In this document: piece by piece, positions 26,104-34,117 of the stretch
How positions within the stretch are numbered: position 1 is the stretch's first letter
How the letters are laid out: each line of letters starts with the position of its first letter
Assembly: GCF_004362745.1 (NCBI RefSeq)
Contig: NZ_SNXY01000006.1
Location: forward strand, 620,001-684,000
Length of the DNA stretch: 64,000 bases
Source: Oharaeibacter diazotrophicus
Lineage (GTDB): Bacteria; Pseudomonadota; Alphaproteobacteria; Rhizobiales; Pleomorphomonadaceae
Direction: 5' to 3'
Position numbers and translations under genes: made by a program
The notes under the pieces: generated by a model
What the model was told of the DNA's origin: nothing
The model's database searches: none
What the model saw: the letters and a program-made list of their open reading frames with translations, nothing else

Positions 26104-28110
26104 ATGGTCGACGACGTCTTCGCCTCCGAGATCGGCGCGGCCACCGGGCGCGGCCTCGGCGTGATGGAGCTGATCCGGTCCGCCGAGACGTTGAAGGCCG
26201 CCGGTGAACTCGCCGCGGTCGGTGCGCTCTACGGCTCGTGGATCCAGCACAATCGCGACAACGGGCTGCTCTACGCGGTCCTGTTCAACTACGCCGTCGT
26301 CCTGACCGACGCCGGCGATCTCCAGCGCGCCCGCGACTGCCTCGAGCAGGCGCTGCAGCTGAAGCCCGATTTCATGCCCGCCCACATCAACCTCGGCCGC
26401 GTCCACGAGCGGATGGGGGCGGTGGGCACGGCGGTGCAGCAATGGTCGCAGGTGGTGGACCGGCTGCCGCAGATCGAGGGCAACGGGATCTCGCACAAGC
26501 TGACCGCGCTCAACCAGATCGCGCGCACCCTCGAGGGCGCAGGCCAGGACGAGAGCGCCGAGGCGATGCTGCGCCAGAGCCTCGACATCGACTGCCACCA
26601 GCGCGAGGTGTCGCAGCATTTCACCGCGCTGCGCCAGCGCGCCTGCGAATGGCCGGTGGTGCAGCCGTGGGAGCGGGCGCCGCGGGCGGCGCAGATGAAG
26701 GCGATGTCGCCCCTGTCGGCCGCCGCCTACAGCGACGACCCGCTGTTCCAGCTCGCCGTCGCCGCCAACTACAACGCCGTCGACGTCGGCACGCCCGCCG
26801 CCGCGATGGACGCCTGGCCGAAGGCGGCGGCGCGCGCCGACCGGCCGATCCGGATCGGCTATCTCTCGTCGGATCTGCGCGAACACGCGGTCGGCCACTT
26901 GATGGCCGAGGTGTTCGGCCTGCACGACCGCGGCGCCGTCGAGGTCTATGCCTATTATTGCGGCATCCCCGCCGCCGACCCGATGCACGAGGCCTACAAG
27001 GCCGCGGCCGACCGCTGGGTCGACGTCTCGCGCATGGACGACGCCACCGCGGCGCGGCGGATCGCCGACGACGGCATCCAGATCCTGGTCGACGTCAACG
27101 GCTACACCCGCGAGGGCCGCACCAAGCTGCTGGCGCTCCGGCCGGCGCCGGTGATCGTCAACTGGCTCGGCTATCCCGGCACGCTCGGCAGCCCCTACCA
27201 CCGCTACGTGATCGCCGACGAGGTGATCATCCCGCCGGACCACGAGCTCTACTATTCCGAAAAGGTGCTGCGCCTGCCCTGCTACCAGCCGAACAACCGC
27301 AACCGCGTGGTCGCCCCGGTCGGGCAGACCCGTGCGGAGGCGGGGCTGCCGGAGACCGGCACGGTGTTCTGCTGCTTCAACGGCGCCCACAAGATCACGC
27401 CCTTCACCCTCGACCGCTGGCTGACCATCCTCGACCGCGTGCCCGGCTCGGTGCTGTGGCTGCTCGCCGGCGCCGACGCGGTCGCCGAGCGGCTGAAGGC
27501 GCGGGCGGCGGCACGCGGGGTCGACCCGGCGCGGCTGGTGTTCGCGCCGAAGCTCGACAACCCGCACCATCTCGCGCGCTATCCGCTCGCCGACCTCTTC
27601 CTCGACACCACGCCCTACGGCGCCCACACCACCGCCTCCGACGCGCTCTACATGGGCGTGCCGGTGCTGACCTACGCCGGCCGCTGCTTCGCCTCGCGCG
27701 TCTGCGGCAGCCTCGTCACCGCCGCCGGCCTGCCCGACCTCGTCGCCGGCACCGCCGAGGGCTTCGTCGACAAGGCGGTGGCGCTCGGCCGCGACCCGGC
27801 GGCGCTGGCCGCCCTGAAGGCACGGCTGGCGGAGAACCGCGACACCTGCACCCTGTTCGACATGCCGGGTCTCGTCCGCGCGCTCGAGGGGCTCTACGGC
27901 GAGATGTGGGCCGACTTCCGCGCCGGCGCGCTGCCCGAGCCGGACCTTTCCAACATGGACGTCTACCTCGAGGTCGGCATCGAGCCCGACCACGAGGCGA
28001 TCGAGGTCCAGACCATCGCCGACTACGAAGGTTGGTGGCGCGAGCGGCTGGAACGGCGCAACCGCGTCCGCCCCTTCCCGCACGACCGCCGCGCCTTCCC
28101 GGCGCGCTGA
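26104..28110 (+). CDS. GT41 family glycosyltransferase, OGT/SPINDLY-like with TPRs
   Basis: This 668-residue protein carries an N-terminal TPR region (about 45-120 and beyond, with ALQLKPDFMPAHINLGRVHERMG typical) and a C-terminal Glyco_transf_41 domain. Family motifs are intact: RIGYLSSDLREHAVGHLMAE (about 251-270), LGYPGTLGSPYH, LPCYQP, a Lys430 in CFNGAHKITPFTLDRW that aligns with OGT catalytic Lys842, and LDTTPYGAHTT with His508 (OGT His920 position); His261 fits OGT His498. GT41 enzymes transfer GlcNAc or glucose from nucleotide sugars to Ser/Thr (OGT) or Asn (HMW1C). The gene starts 50 bp after the giant Ser/Thr-rich repeat gene, so that protein is the obvious candidate acceptor (inference). 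Donor sugar unknown. Confidence 0.9.
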   Translation: MVDDVFASEIGAATGRGLGVMELIRSAETLKAAGELAAVGALYGSWIQHNRDNGLLYAVLFNYAVVLTDAGDLQRARDCLEQALQLKPDFMPAHINLGRVHERMGAVGTAVQQWSQVVDRLPQIEGNGISHKLTALNQIARTLEGAGQDESAEAMLRQSLDIDCHQREVSQHFTALRQRACEWPVVQPWERAPRAAQMKAMSPLSAAAYSDDPLFQLAVAANYNAVDVGTPAAAMDAWPKAAARADRPIRIGYLSSDLREHAVGHLMAEVFGLHDRGAVEVYAYYCGIPAADPMHEAYKAAADRWVDVSRMDDATAARRIADDGIQILVDVNGYTREGRTKLLALRPAPVIVNWLGYPGTLGSPYHRYVIADEVIIPPDHELYYSEKVLRLPCYQPNNRNRVVAPVGQTRAEAGLPETGTVFCCFNGAHKITPFTLDRWLTILDRVPGSVLWLLAGADAVAERLKARAAARGVDPARLVFAPKLDNPHHLARYPLADLFLDTTPYGAHTTASDALYMGVPVLTYAGRCFASRVCGSLVTAAGLPDLVAGTAEGFVDKAVALGRDPAALAALKARLAENRDTCTLFDMPGLVRALEGLYGEMWADFRAGALPEPDLSNMDVYLEVGIEPDHEAIEVQTIADYEGWWRERLERRNRVRPFPHDRRAFPAR

Positions 28111-28258
28111 TCGGCCCCCGCCTTCCTCGAAACGTCACGATGGACGGCTAGAGCGACCGGGCCGGGTCGCCGTCCATCTCCCCGCTTTCGCCGCGCCGCG
28201 GGACCGGCGAGGATGACGCGGCGGCCGTCGGGCGGCCGGCCCCGCGGACGGAGCGCAG

Positions 28259-29248
28259 ATGAACAAGGTCGCACGCGAGATCCCGGGTCTGGTCTGGGGC
28301 TACCGGTTTCCCGCCGAGGGCGGCGCGCCCGAGACGCTCGGCGCCGTCGACGGCGAACGGGCGCTCGCCGACGGCGGCTTCGTCTGGCTGCACCTCGCCC
28401 TCTCCGACGCGCGGGTGCCGGGCTTCCTCTCCGGCATCGACGGCCTGCCGGCGGCCGCGCTGCAGACGCTGACGGGGCGCGACGACCACCCGGTCACCGA
28501 GATCGACGACGGCATCGTCCACGGCGTCCTCGTCGACTTCCAGCGCGAGTTCGACCAGGAGACCCGCGAGTTCGGCTGGCTGCGCTTCGCGATCGGCCCG
28601 GGCTTCATCCTGACGACGCGGCTGCACCCCCTGCGCAGCGTCGACCGCGCCCGCTCGGCGGTAGCGCACGCCGGCCGGATCGGCCGGACCAGCGACGTAC
28701 TCGAATTGATCGTGATGGAGTTCGTGCGGGCGCTGACCGGCCTGGTCGGCGAGATGACCGACGAGCTCAACCTGATCGAGGACTACGTCTACGACGATGC
28801 CCCACGCGACGAGCGCCGTCGGCTCGGCCCGGTGCGCCGGCTGCTCGCGCGGATGCACCGGCATCTGCGCGCCATGCTGAGCGGCTTCCGCAAGACCGAG
28901 ATCGCCGATCCCGGCGAGGTGGCGGCCCCGGTCCGCGACATGGCCGAACGGCTCGCCGACCGCATCGAGCGCGTCAACCGCGACGTCTTCGCCCTCCAGG
29001 AGCGTGCCCGGCTGCTGCACGAGGAGATCGACAGCAAGATCTCCGCCGAGACTAACCGCCACCTCTACATCCTCTCGGTGATGACCGCCTTCATGCTGCC
29101 GCCGACGCTGGTCGCCGGCATCTTCGGCATGAACACCGCCGACCTGCCGTTCCTGCACGAGCCCGGCGGCACCTGGTACGCGGTCGGCCTCTGCGCCATG
29201 TCGATCGCGCTGGCCTGGGCGCTGCTGCGCCGGATCGGGATCTTCTGA
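28259..29248 (+). CDS. zntB: CorA/ZntB-family divalent metal transporter
   Basis: This 329-residue inner-membrane protein has a large cytoplasmic N-domain, a long stalk helix (about 180-270) and two C-terminal membrane segments joined by the family loop GMNTADLPFLHEPGG. The GMN motif is universal in CorA channels. The following TADLPF-type loop and overall sequence resemble ZntB, which carries Zn2+ (proton-coupled import is proposed). It starts at the ATG at 28259 behind ACGGAG. It is monocistronic and ends in a convergent spacer containing a repeated two-hairpin element. Confidence 0.88.
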   Translation: MNKVAREIPGLVWGYRFPAEGGAPETLGAVDGERALADGGFVWLHLALSDARVPGFLSGIDGLPAAALQTLTGRDDHPVTEIDDGIVHGVLVDFQREFDQETREFGWLRFAIGPGFILTTRLHPLRSVDRARSAVAHAGRIGRTSDVLELIVMEFVRALTGLVGEMTDELNLIEDYVYDDAPRDERRRLGPVRRLLARMHRHLRAMLSGFRKTEIADPGEVAAPVRDMAERLADRIERVNRDVFALQERARLLHEEIDSKISAETNRHLYILSVMTAFMLPPTLVAGIFGMNTADLPFLHEPGGTWYAVGLCAMSIALAWALLRRIGIF

Positions 29249-29286
29249 AGGCCTGCGTTTGCGCACCCCTGCTCTCCCCGCCGCCT

Positions 29287-29390
29287 CGGTCCGCGGAGGC
29301 GGACCGTCCACGAAGGGGCCGGCGGAGACGTTCACCCGGTCGGCGCCGCAACCGGTGGCCGGGTCGTAGATGGTCCGCCTGCGCGGACCA
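29287..29390. repeat. REP-like two-hairpin intergenic element, copy 1
   Basis: Hairpin 1: CGGTCCGC (29287-29294) with GCGGACCG (29299-29306). Hairpin 2: TGGTCCGC (29371-29378), loop CTGC, GCGGACCA (29383-29390). A second copy sits at 58144-58250, where 26 bases (29365-29390 = 58225-58250) are identical. Both copies lie between convergent genes. The rest of the 29249-29470 spacer shows nothing else I can support. Confidence 0.65.
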
Positions 29391-29470
29391 TGACGGATCG
29401 GGGGCGGAGCGGCATGGCGGCAACCGGCCTGAAACGATCGGGCGGTACCTGATGTCGAGACCGGGATCGG

Positions 29471-29923
29471 TCAGGCCTTCTTCACCCAGCGGCCCTGCTC
29501 GTTCTGCTGCCAGTAGGTCACCGCGTGGCCGGCGGCCTTGAGGGTCTTCCAGTGCGTCCGGGCGTCGGCGAGGGCGTCGGGGTCGTTGCCGTCGAAGAGG
29601 AGGACGAGGCGGTCGTAGCCGGCGGCGTCGGCCGGCGGGGCGGCGCGGTCGACCAGGAAGCGGACGGTGGCGCGGTTGGGGTTGACGTCGTCGGTGGCGA
29701 GGAAGACCGGTTGCTCGGCCTCGTGGCCGTCGGCGGCGGTGCCGTGCGGCAGGAAGCTCTCGTCCTCGAAGGTCCAGAGCAGCGTGTCGAGCGCCTCGAG
29801 CCGCTCGGCCGACCCGGCCTGCACCACCGCGCGCCAGCCGCGCTCCAGCGTCAGCTGCAAGAGCTTCGGCAGGACGCGGTCGAGCGGCTGGCGGTCGAGG
29901 TGGTAGAACAGGACGTCGGTCAT
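29471..29923 (-). CDS. holC: DNA polymerase III chi subunit HolC
   Basis: This 150-residue protein begins MTDVLFYHLDRQPLDRVLPKLL at the ATG at 29921-29923. The Chi family pattern is clear: the N-terminal FYHL start, ERGWRAVVQAGSAERLEALD in the middle, LLWTFEDESFLPHG, and a C-terminal KAAGHAVTYWQQNEQGRWVKKA. Chi links the clamp-loader psi subunit to SSB at the replication fork. It lies downstream of pepA on the same strand, a common alphaproteobacterial order, but the 180-bp gap between them is full of hairpins. Confidence 0.93.
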   Translation of the reverse strand: MTDVLFYHLDRQPLDRVLPKLLQLTLERGWRAVVQAGSAERLEALDTLLWTFEDESFLPHGTAADGHEAEQPVFLATDDVNPNRATVRFLVDRAAPPADAAGYDRLVLLFDGNDPDALADARTHWKTLKAAGHAVTYWQQNEQGRWVKKA

Positions 29924-29940
29924 CGGCTCCGCGCCGTGGT

Positions 29941-30096
29941 CGCCGCGAGGGGGCCGGCCCCCTCGCGGCGGGATGTCGTACCGAGTTCGCGGCGCTCCGA
30001 CCCGTGGTCGGAGTGCCGCGCGCGAGAAGCGCCCGACCGGGCGCCGGCCGAATGGCCGAAACCTCGTGAAGTCTCGACGAAGCGAGACTTCACGAG
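29941..30096. repeat. cluster of five adjacent hairpins between pepA and holC
   Basis: Five inverted repeats fill this spacer: a perfect 30-bp palindrome (29941-29970); a 14-bp stem with one G-T pair (29988-30001 with 30007-30020); GCGCCC/GGGCGC (30029-30044); CGGCC/GGCCG (30045-30058); and a perfect 14-bp stem (30063-30076 with 30083-30096). On the minus strand the last lies 6 bases after the pepA stop and could act as its terminator, although only a short T-run follows. Confidence 0.65.
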
Positions 30097-30102
30097 ACGG
30101 CG

Positions 30103-31596
30103 TCAGCTCTCGAAGTTGTCGCGGACCAGCCGGTCGAGCAGGCGGACGCCGAAGCCCGAGCCCCAGGAGCGGTTGATGTCGCTGTCGGGGCTCGCCATCG
30201 CGGTGCCGGCGACGTCGAGATGCGCCCACGGGGTGTCGGCGACGAAGCGCTTCAGGAACTGCGCCGCGGTGATCGCGCCGCCGTAGCGGCCGCCGGTGTT
30301 CTTCATGTCGGCGAAGCGGCTGTCGATCTGCTTGTCGTACTCGGGGCCGAGCGGCAGGCGCCACAGCTTCTCGCCGGAGGCCTTGCCGGCGGCGGTGAGC
30401 TTGTCGGCGAGGCCGTCGTCGTTGGAGAACAGGCCGGCGTGCTGGGTGCCGAGCGCCACCATGCAGGCGCCGGTGAGCGTCGCGAGGTCGACCATGAAGG
30501 CCGGCTTGAAGCGGTCCTGGCAGTACCAGAGCGCGTCGGCCAGCACGAGACGGCCCTCGGCGTCGGTGTTGATGATCTCGATGGTCTGGCCCGACATCGA
30601 CTTCAGGATGTCGCCGGGGCGGTAGGCGTTGCCGTCGGGCATGTTCTCGACGAGGCCGAGGATGCCGATGGCGTTGACGCGCGCCTTGCGGCCGGCGAGC
30701 GCGCGGATGGTGCCGATCACGGCGGCGGCGCCGCCCATGTCGCCCTTCATGTCCTCCATGCCCTGGCCGGGCTTGATGGAGATGCCGCCGGTGTCGAACA
30801 CCACGCCCTTGCCGACGAAGGCGATCGGCTGCTCCTTGGCCTTGCCGCCGTTCCAGCGCAGGATCGCGAGCCGGGCCGGCCGGGCCGAGCCCTGGGCGAC
30901 GCCGAGCAGCGCACCCATGCCGAGCTTGCGCATGTCCTTGTCGGTGAGAATCTCGACCTCGACGCCGACGCTCTCGAGACGCTGGGCCTCCTCGGCGAAC
31001 TCGACCGGACCGAGCACGTTCGGCGCCTCGTTGACGAGGTCGCGGGCGAGCTCGACGCCGGCGGCGACCTCGGCGAGGTCGGCCCAGGCCTTCTTCGCCT
31101 TGGCGTGGTCGTCGACATGGAGGACGATCTTCGGTGCCGGCGCCGGCTCGTCCTTCTTGCGGGTCTTGTGCTTGTCCCAGTCGTAGGCGCGCAGACGCAG
31201 GCCGAGCGCGAATTCGGCGACCAGCGCCGGATCGAACGCCGCCCCGTCGGAGCGCTCCAGGACCACCGACACCTGCCGCGCCTTCATCTCGCGCAGCTTG
31301 CCCATCACCGCGCCGCCGAGCTTCAGCATGCCCTCGGCCGAGAGGTCGGCGAGCGGGCCGACGCCGGCGAGGACGACGCGGTCGACCTCGAGGCCGGTCG
31401 GCGCGACGACGTCGAGGAAGCCCTGGGCCTTGCCCTTGTAGTCGGTGGCGGCGACGGCGCGTGCGATTCCCGGGGCGGCCTCGAGCAGCGCGGCGCCGGA
31501 GGGACCGAAGGCGCCGCTCTCGTCGGCGAGGAGGACGACGACGCCCGAAGTCGCCTGCGCGGGCTTGGCGACGGTGATGCTCGGTAGCGGTGCCAT
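30103..31596 (-). CDS. pepA: leucyl aminopeptidase PepA (M17)
   Basis: This 497-residue cytoplasmic metallopeptidase removes N-terminal Leu and other residues. The family signature [14 protein letters not shown] is present, as are the metal/substrate regions [17 protein letters not shown] and [13 protein letters not shown]. The catalytic domain lies in the second half and a regulatory N-domain in the first. I start at the ATG at 31594-31596 ([10 protein letters not shown]); the open frame continues upstream but with an Arg-rich, unlikely N-terminus. It is divergent from lptF, the standard alphaproteobacterial arrangement. Confidence 0.95.
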   Translation of the reverse strand: MAPLPSITVAKPAQATSGVVVLLADESGAFGPSGAALLEAAPGIARAVAATDYKGKAQGFLDVVAPTGLEVDRVVLAGVGPLADLSAEGMLKLGGAVMGKLREMKARQVSVVLERSDGAAFDPALVAEFALGLRLRAYDWDKHKTRKKDEPAPAPKIVLHVDDHAKAKKAWADLAEVAAGVELARDLVNEAPNVLGPVEFAEEAQRLESVGVEVEILTDKDMRKLGMGALLGVAQGSARPARLAILRWNGGKAKEQPIAFVGKGVVFDTGGISIKPGQGMEDMKGDMGGAAAVIGTIRALAGRKARVNAIGILGLVENMPDGNAYRPGDILKSMSGQTIEIINTDAEGRLVLADALWYCQDRFKPAFMVDLATLTGACMVALGTQHAGLFSNDDGLADKLTAAGKASGEKLWRLPLGPEYDKQIDSRFADMKNTGGRYGGAITAAQFLKRFVADTPWAHLDVAGTAMASPDSDINRSWGSGFGVRLLDRLVRDNFES

Positions 31597-31847
31597 GATG
31601 ACGCTGTGGATTCCCGTGGATCGGATGCAGCGGCGCGGGTCGCGCCGGCGAGAGCGGGAAGGTGGCGCTTTGCGGCGGCGAGGGCAAGCACCCTTCGACA
31701 AAGGCCCCTGCGCCGCCGTTCGCGGGTCCTTCACGGCCAGTTGGTCGACGGCCCCCTTGCGTTCCGACCGTCGGGCCGGCCAAACATCGTCGCGAACCGC
31801 CGGGCGCTCGACCCGGGACTCGGGCGGGCGCGGACCGTGGACGGGCG

Positions 31848-33029
31848 ATGGGACGGATCGGCAGGTACATCTTCGTGCGCAGCGCCGTCGCCTTCTCGGC
31901 GGTGGTGGTGACGCTGACGGCGATCGTCTGGGTGACGCAGGCGCTGCGCCGCTTCGACCTCGTCACCGCCAAGGGTCAGGCGATCCTGGTCTACCTTGGC
32001 ATGACGCTGCTCGCGGTGCCCTCGCTGGTCGCCTATGTCGCGCCCTTCGCGCTGGTGGTCGGCGCGGCCATGGTGCTGAACGGCCTGCACGGCGACAGCG
32101 AGCTCGTCGCCATGAACGCGGCCGGCGCCTCGCATCGGCGCATCCTGACGCCCTTCCTGGCGCTGTCGCTGCTGGTCGCGGCGCTGTGCGGCTGGATCGC
32201 GCTGTGGTCGGGGCCGCAGACGCTGCAGAGCCTGCGCGACGTCACCAACGCCATTCGCGCCGACATCGTCGCCAACGTGGTGCAGCCCGGCCGCTTCATC
32301 GACATCGACGACGACTTCACCTTCCACATCCGCAACCGCGCCGGCGACGGCTCGCTCGAGGGCCTGTTCATCCACGACGGCCGCGACCGCCAGTACGAGT
32401 ACACCTATTCCGCCGAGCGCGGCCGGATCGCCGAGATCGCCGGCCGCACGCTGATCGTGATGGAGAAGGGCACCGTCGAGCGCACCCGGCGCGCCGAGCG
32501 GTCGAGCACCTTCGTCGAATTCGGTTCCTACGCCTTCGACCTCACCGACCTCGTGCCCGCCGACACCGGCAAGTCCTACCAGCTCAACGAGCGCACCATC
32601 GGCGAACTCTTGACGCTGCCGGCGAACGATCCGACCGTCGACGGCAAGCCGGCCAAGCTCACCGCCGAGATCCTCGGGCGTCTCGCCACCCTGCTCTATC
32701 CGCCGGCGATGATGCTGGCGCTGTTCCTGTTCATGGGCTTCCCGAAGACGACCCGCAGCGGCCGCGTGCTCGCGATCCTCGGCGGCCTCGGCGCCGCCAG
32801 CCTCGTCCGTCTCGCCGGCTTCGGCGTCGCCGGCGTCGCGGCGGCGGACGAGACGCTGGCGATCCTCGCCCTCGCCGTCCCGGCGGCGATTCTCGCCGTG
32901 CTCGGCGTCTGCGTCTTCTTCGGCATCGAGCCCTTCGTGCCGCGCTTGGTCGCCCGGCCGCTGATGGCGCTGGGCGACGCCTGCGGCCGCCTCGCCGGGC
33001 GCTTCGGCGTCAAGGGAGGCGCGCGATGA
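31848..33029 (+). CDS. lptF: LPS export permease LptF
   Basis: This 393-residue YjgP/YjgQ-family inner-membrane protein begins [20 protein letters not shown]. It has three N-terminal and three C-terminal membrane segments flanking a periplasmic beta-jellyroll domain. With LptG and the LptB ATPase it extracts lipopolysaccharide from the inner membrane and feeds the Lpt bridge. I choose the ATG at 31848; the longer frame from 31662 is non-homologous in character. Its stop overlaps the lptG start (ATGA). Confidence 0.93.
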   Translation: MGRIGRYIFVRSAVAFSAVVVTLTAIVWVTQALRRFDLVTAKGQAILVYLGMTLLAVPSLVAYVAPFALVVGAAMVLNGLHGDSELVAMNAAGASHRRILTPFLALSLLVAALCGWIALWSGPQTLQSLRDVTNAIRADIVANVVQPGRFIDIDDDFTFHIRNRAGDGSLEGLFIHDGRDRQYEYTYSAERGRIAEIAGRTLIVMEKGTVERTRRAERSSTFVEFGSYAFDLTDLVPADTGKSYQLNERTIGELLTLPANDPTVDGKPAKLTAEILGRLATLLYPPAMMLALFLFMGFPKTTRSGRVLAILGGLGAASLVRLAGFGVAGVAAADETLAILALAVPAAILAVLGVCVFFGIEPFVPRLVARPLMALGDACGRLAGRFGVKGGAR

Positions 33030-34117
33030 TCCTCGGCACCCTCGGCCGCTATTTCGGGGCGGTGTTCCTGCGCTGGATCGGCGGCCTGTTCCTCGGGGCG
33101 GCGCTGCTCGTCTTCCTGATCGACGTGCTCGAGTTGATGCGCACCCGGCTCGACGACGCGCCGGAGGCCTTCCTCGGCCTGCTCGCGGTGTCGGCGCTGC
33201 GCGTGCCGCTGATCATGGAGCAGGTGCTGCCCTTCGCCGTGCTGATCGGCTCGATCGCCGCCTTCGTGTCGCTGTCGCGGCGTTCCGAGCTGGCGGTGGC
33301 GCGCGCCTCCGGCCTGTCGGTCTGGCAGTTCGCGGCGCCGGGCGTCGCGCTGGCGCTGGCGCTCGGCGTCCTCGCCACCACGGTCTACAATCCCGCCGCG
33401 GTGGCGATGAAGGTCGCCTCCGATCGGCTCGCCGGCGAACTGGTCGGCCGCGCCGCCTCGATCCTCAGCGAGCAGTCGAGCGAATCGTGGCTGCGCCAGC
33501 GCACCGCCGAGGGCGACGCCATCCTCTGGGTCGGCGGCGTCGCCGACGGCGGCACCACGGTGATCGACCCCGTCGCCTGGCAGTTCGACAAGGACGGCCG
33601 GCTCGAACGGCGGATCGAGGCACCCGTGGGCCGGCTCGGCGAGGGCACCTGGATCTTCGAGCGCGCCACGGTGGTCGACACCGACGGCACCCCGCGCCGC
33701 GAGGCGGAGTTCCGCCTGCCGACGGCGTTGACGCCCGACCAGGTACGCGGTCGCTTCGCCTCGCCGGACAGCGTGTCGTTCTGGGCGCTGCCGGGCACGA
33801 TCGGGCGCGCGGCGGCATCGGGTCTGCCGCCGTACAGGTTTCGTTTGCAATTCCATGCGCTTCTATCGAGACCGCTGCTCCTCGCGGCGATGGTCCTGAT
33901 CGCGGCCACGGTCTCGCTCGGGTCCGCCCGTTCGGGGGGTACGGGGCGGATGATTCTCGGTGGCGTGGTCGCGGGCTTCATGCTTTATGTGATCACCGAG
34001 ATCGCCCGCGACCTGGGTAGCGAAGGGCTGGTTCCGGCCGCCCTGGCCGCCTGGGCGCCCGCGGTCGTGGCCACGTGGTTGGGTTCGACCGTCCTGTTGT
34101 TCCGGGAGGATGGGTGA
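33026..34117 (+). CDS. lptG: LPS export permease LptG
   Basis: This 363-residue partner of LptF starts [20 protein letters not shown] at an ATG overlapping the lptF stop codon, with a GGGAGG ribosome site. It has the same six-helix YjgP/YjgQ layout with a central periplasmic domain. The C-terminal membrane segments include GRMILGGVVAGFMLYVITEI, a typical LptG end. The pair forms the transmembrane core of the LptB2FG exporter; LptB, LptC and LptA genes are not in this window. Confidence 0.93.
   Translation: MILGTLGRYFGAVFLRWIGGLFLGAALLVFLIDVLELMRTRLDDAPEAFLGLLAVSALRVPLIMEQVLPFAVLIGSIAAFVSLSRRSELAVARASGLSVWQFAAPGVALALALGVLATTVYNPAAVAMKVASDRLAGELVGRAASILSEQSSESWLRQRTAEGDAILWVGGVADGGTTVIDPVAWQFDKDGRLERRIEAPVGRLGEGTWIFERATVVDTDGTPRREAEFRLPTALTPDQVRGRFASPDSVSFWALPGTIGRAAASGLPPYRFRLQFHALLSRPLLLAAMVLIAATVSLGSARSGGTGRMILGGVVAGFMLYVITEIARDLGSEGLVPAALAAWAPAVVATWLGSTVLLFREDG

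Noticed and set aside
16862-28110. Genomic island inserted at tRNA-Lys, with the giant gene as cargo
   Set aside because: No integrase, no direct repeat of the tRNA 3' end on the far side, and the GC content and codon use look like the rest of the window.
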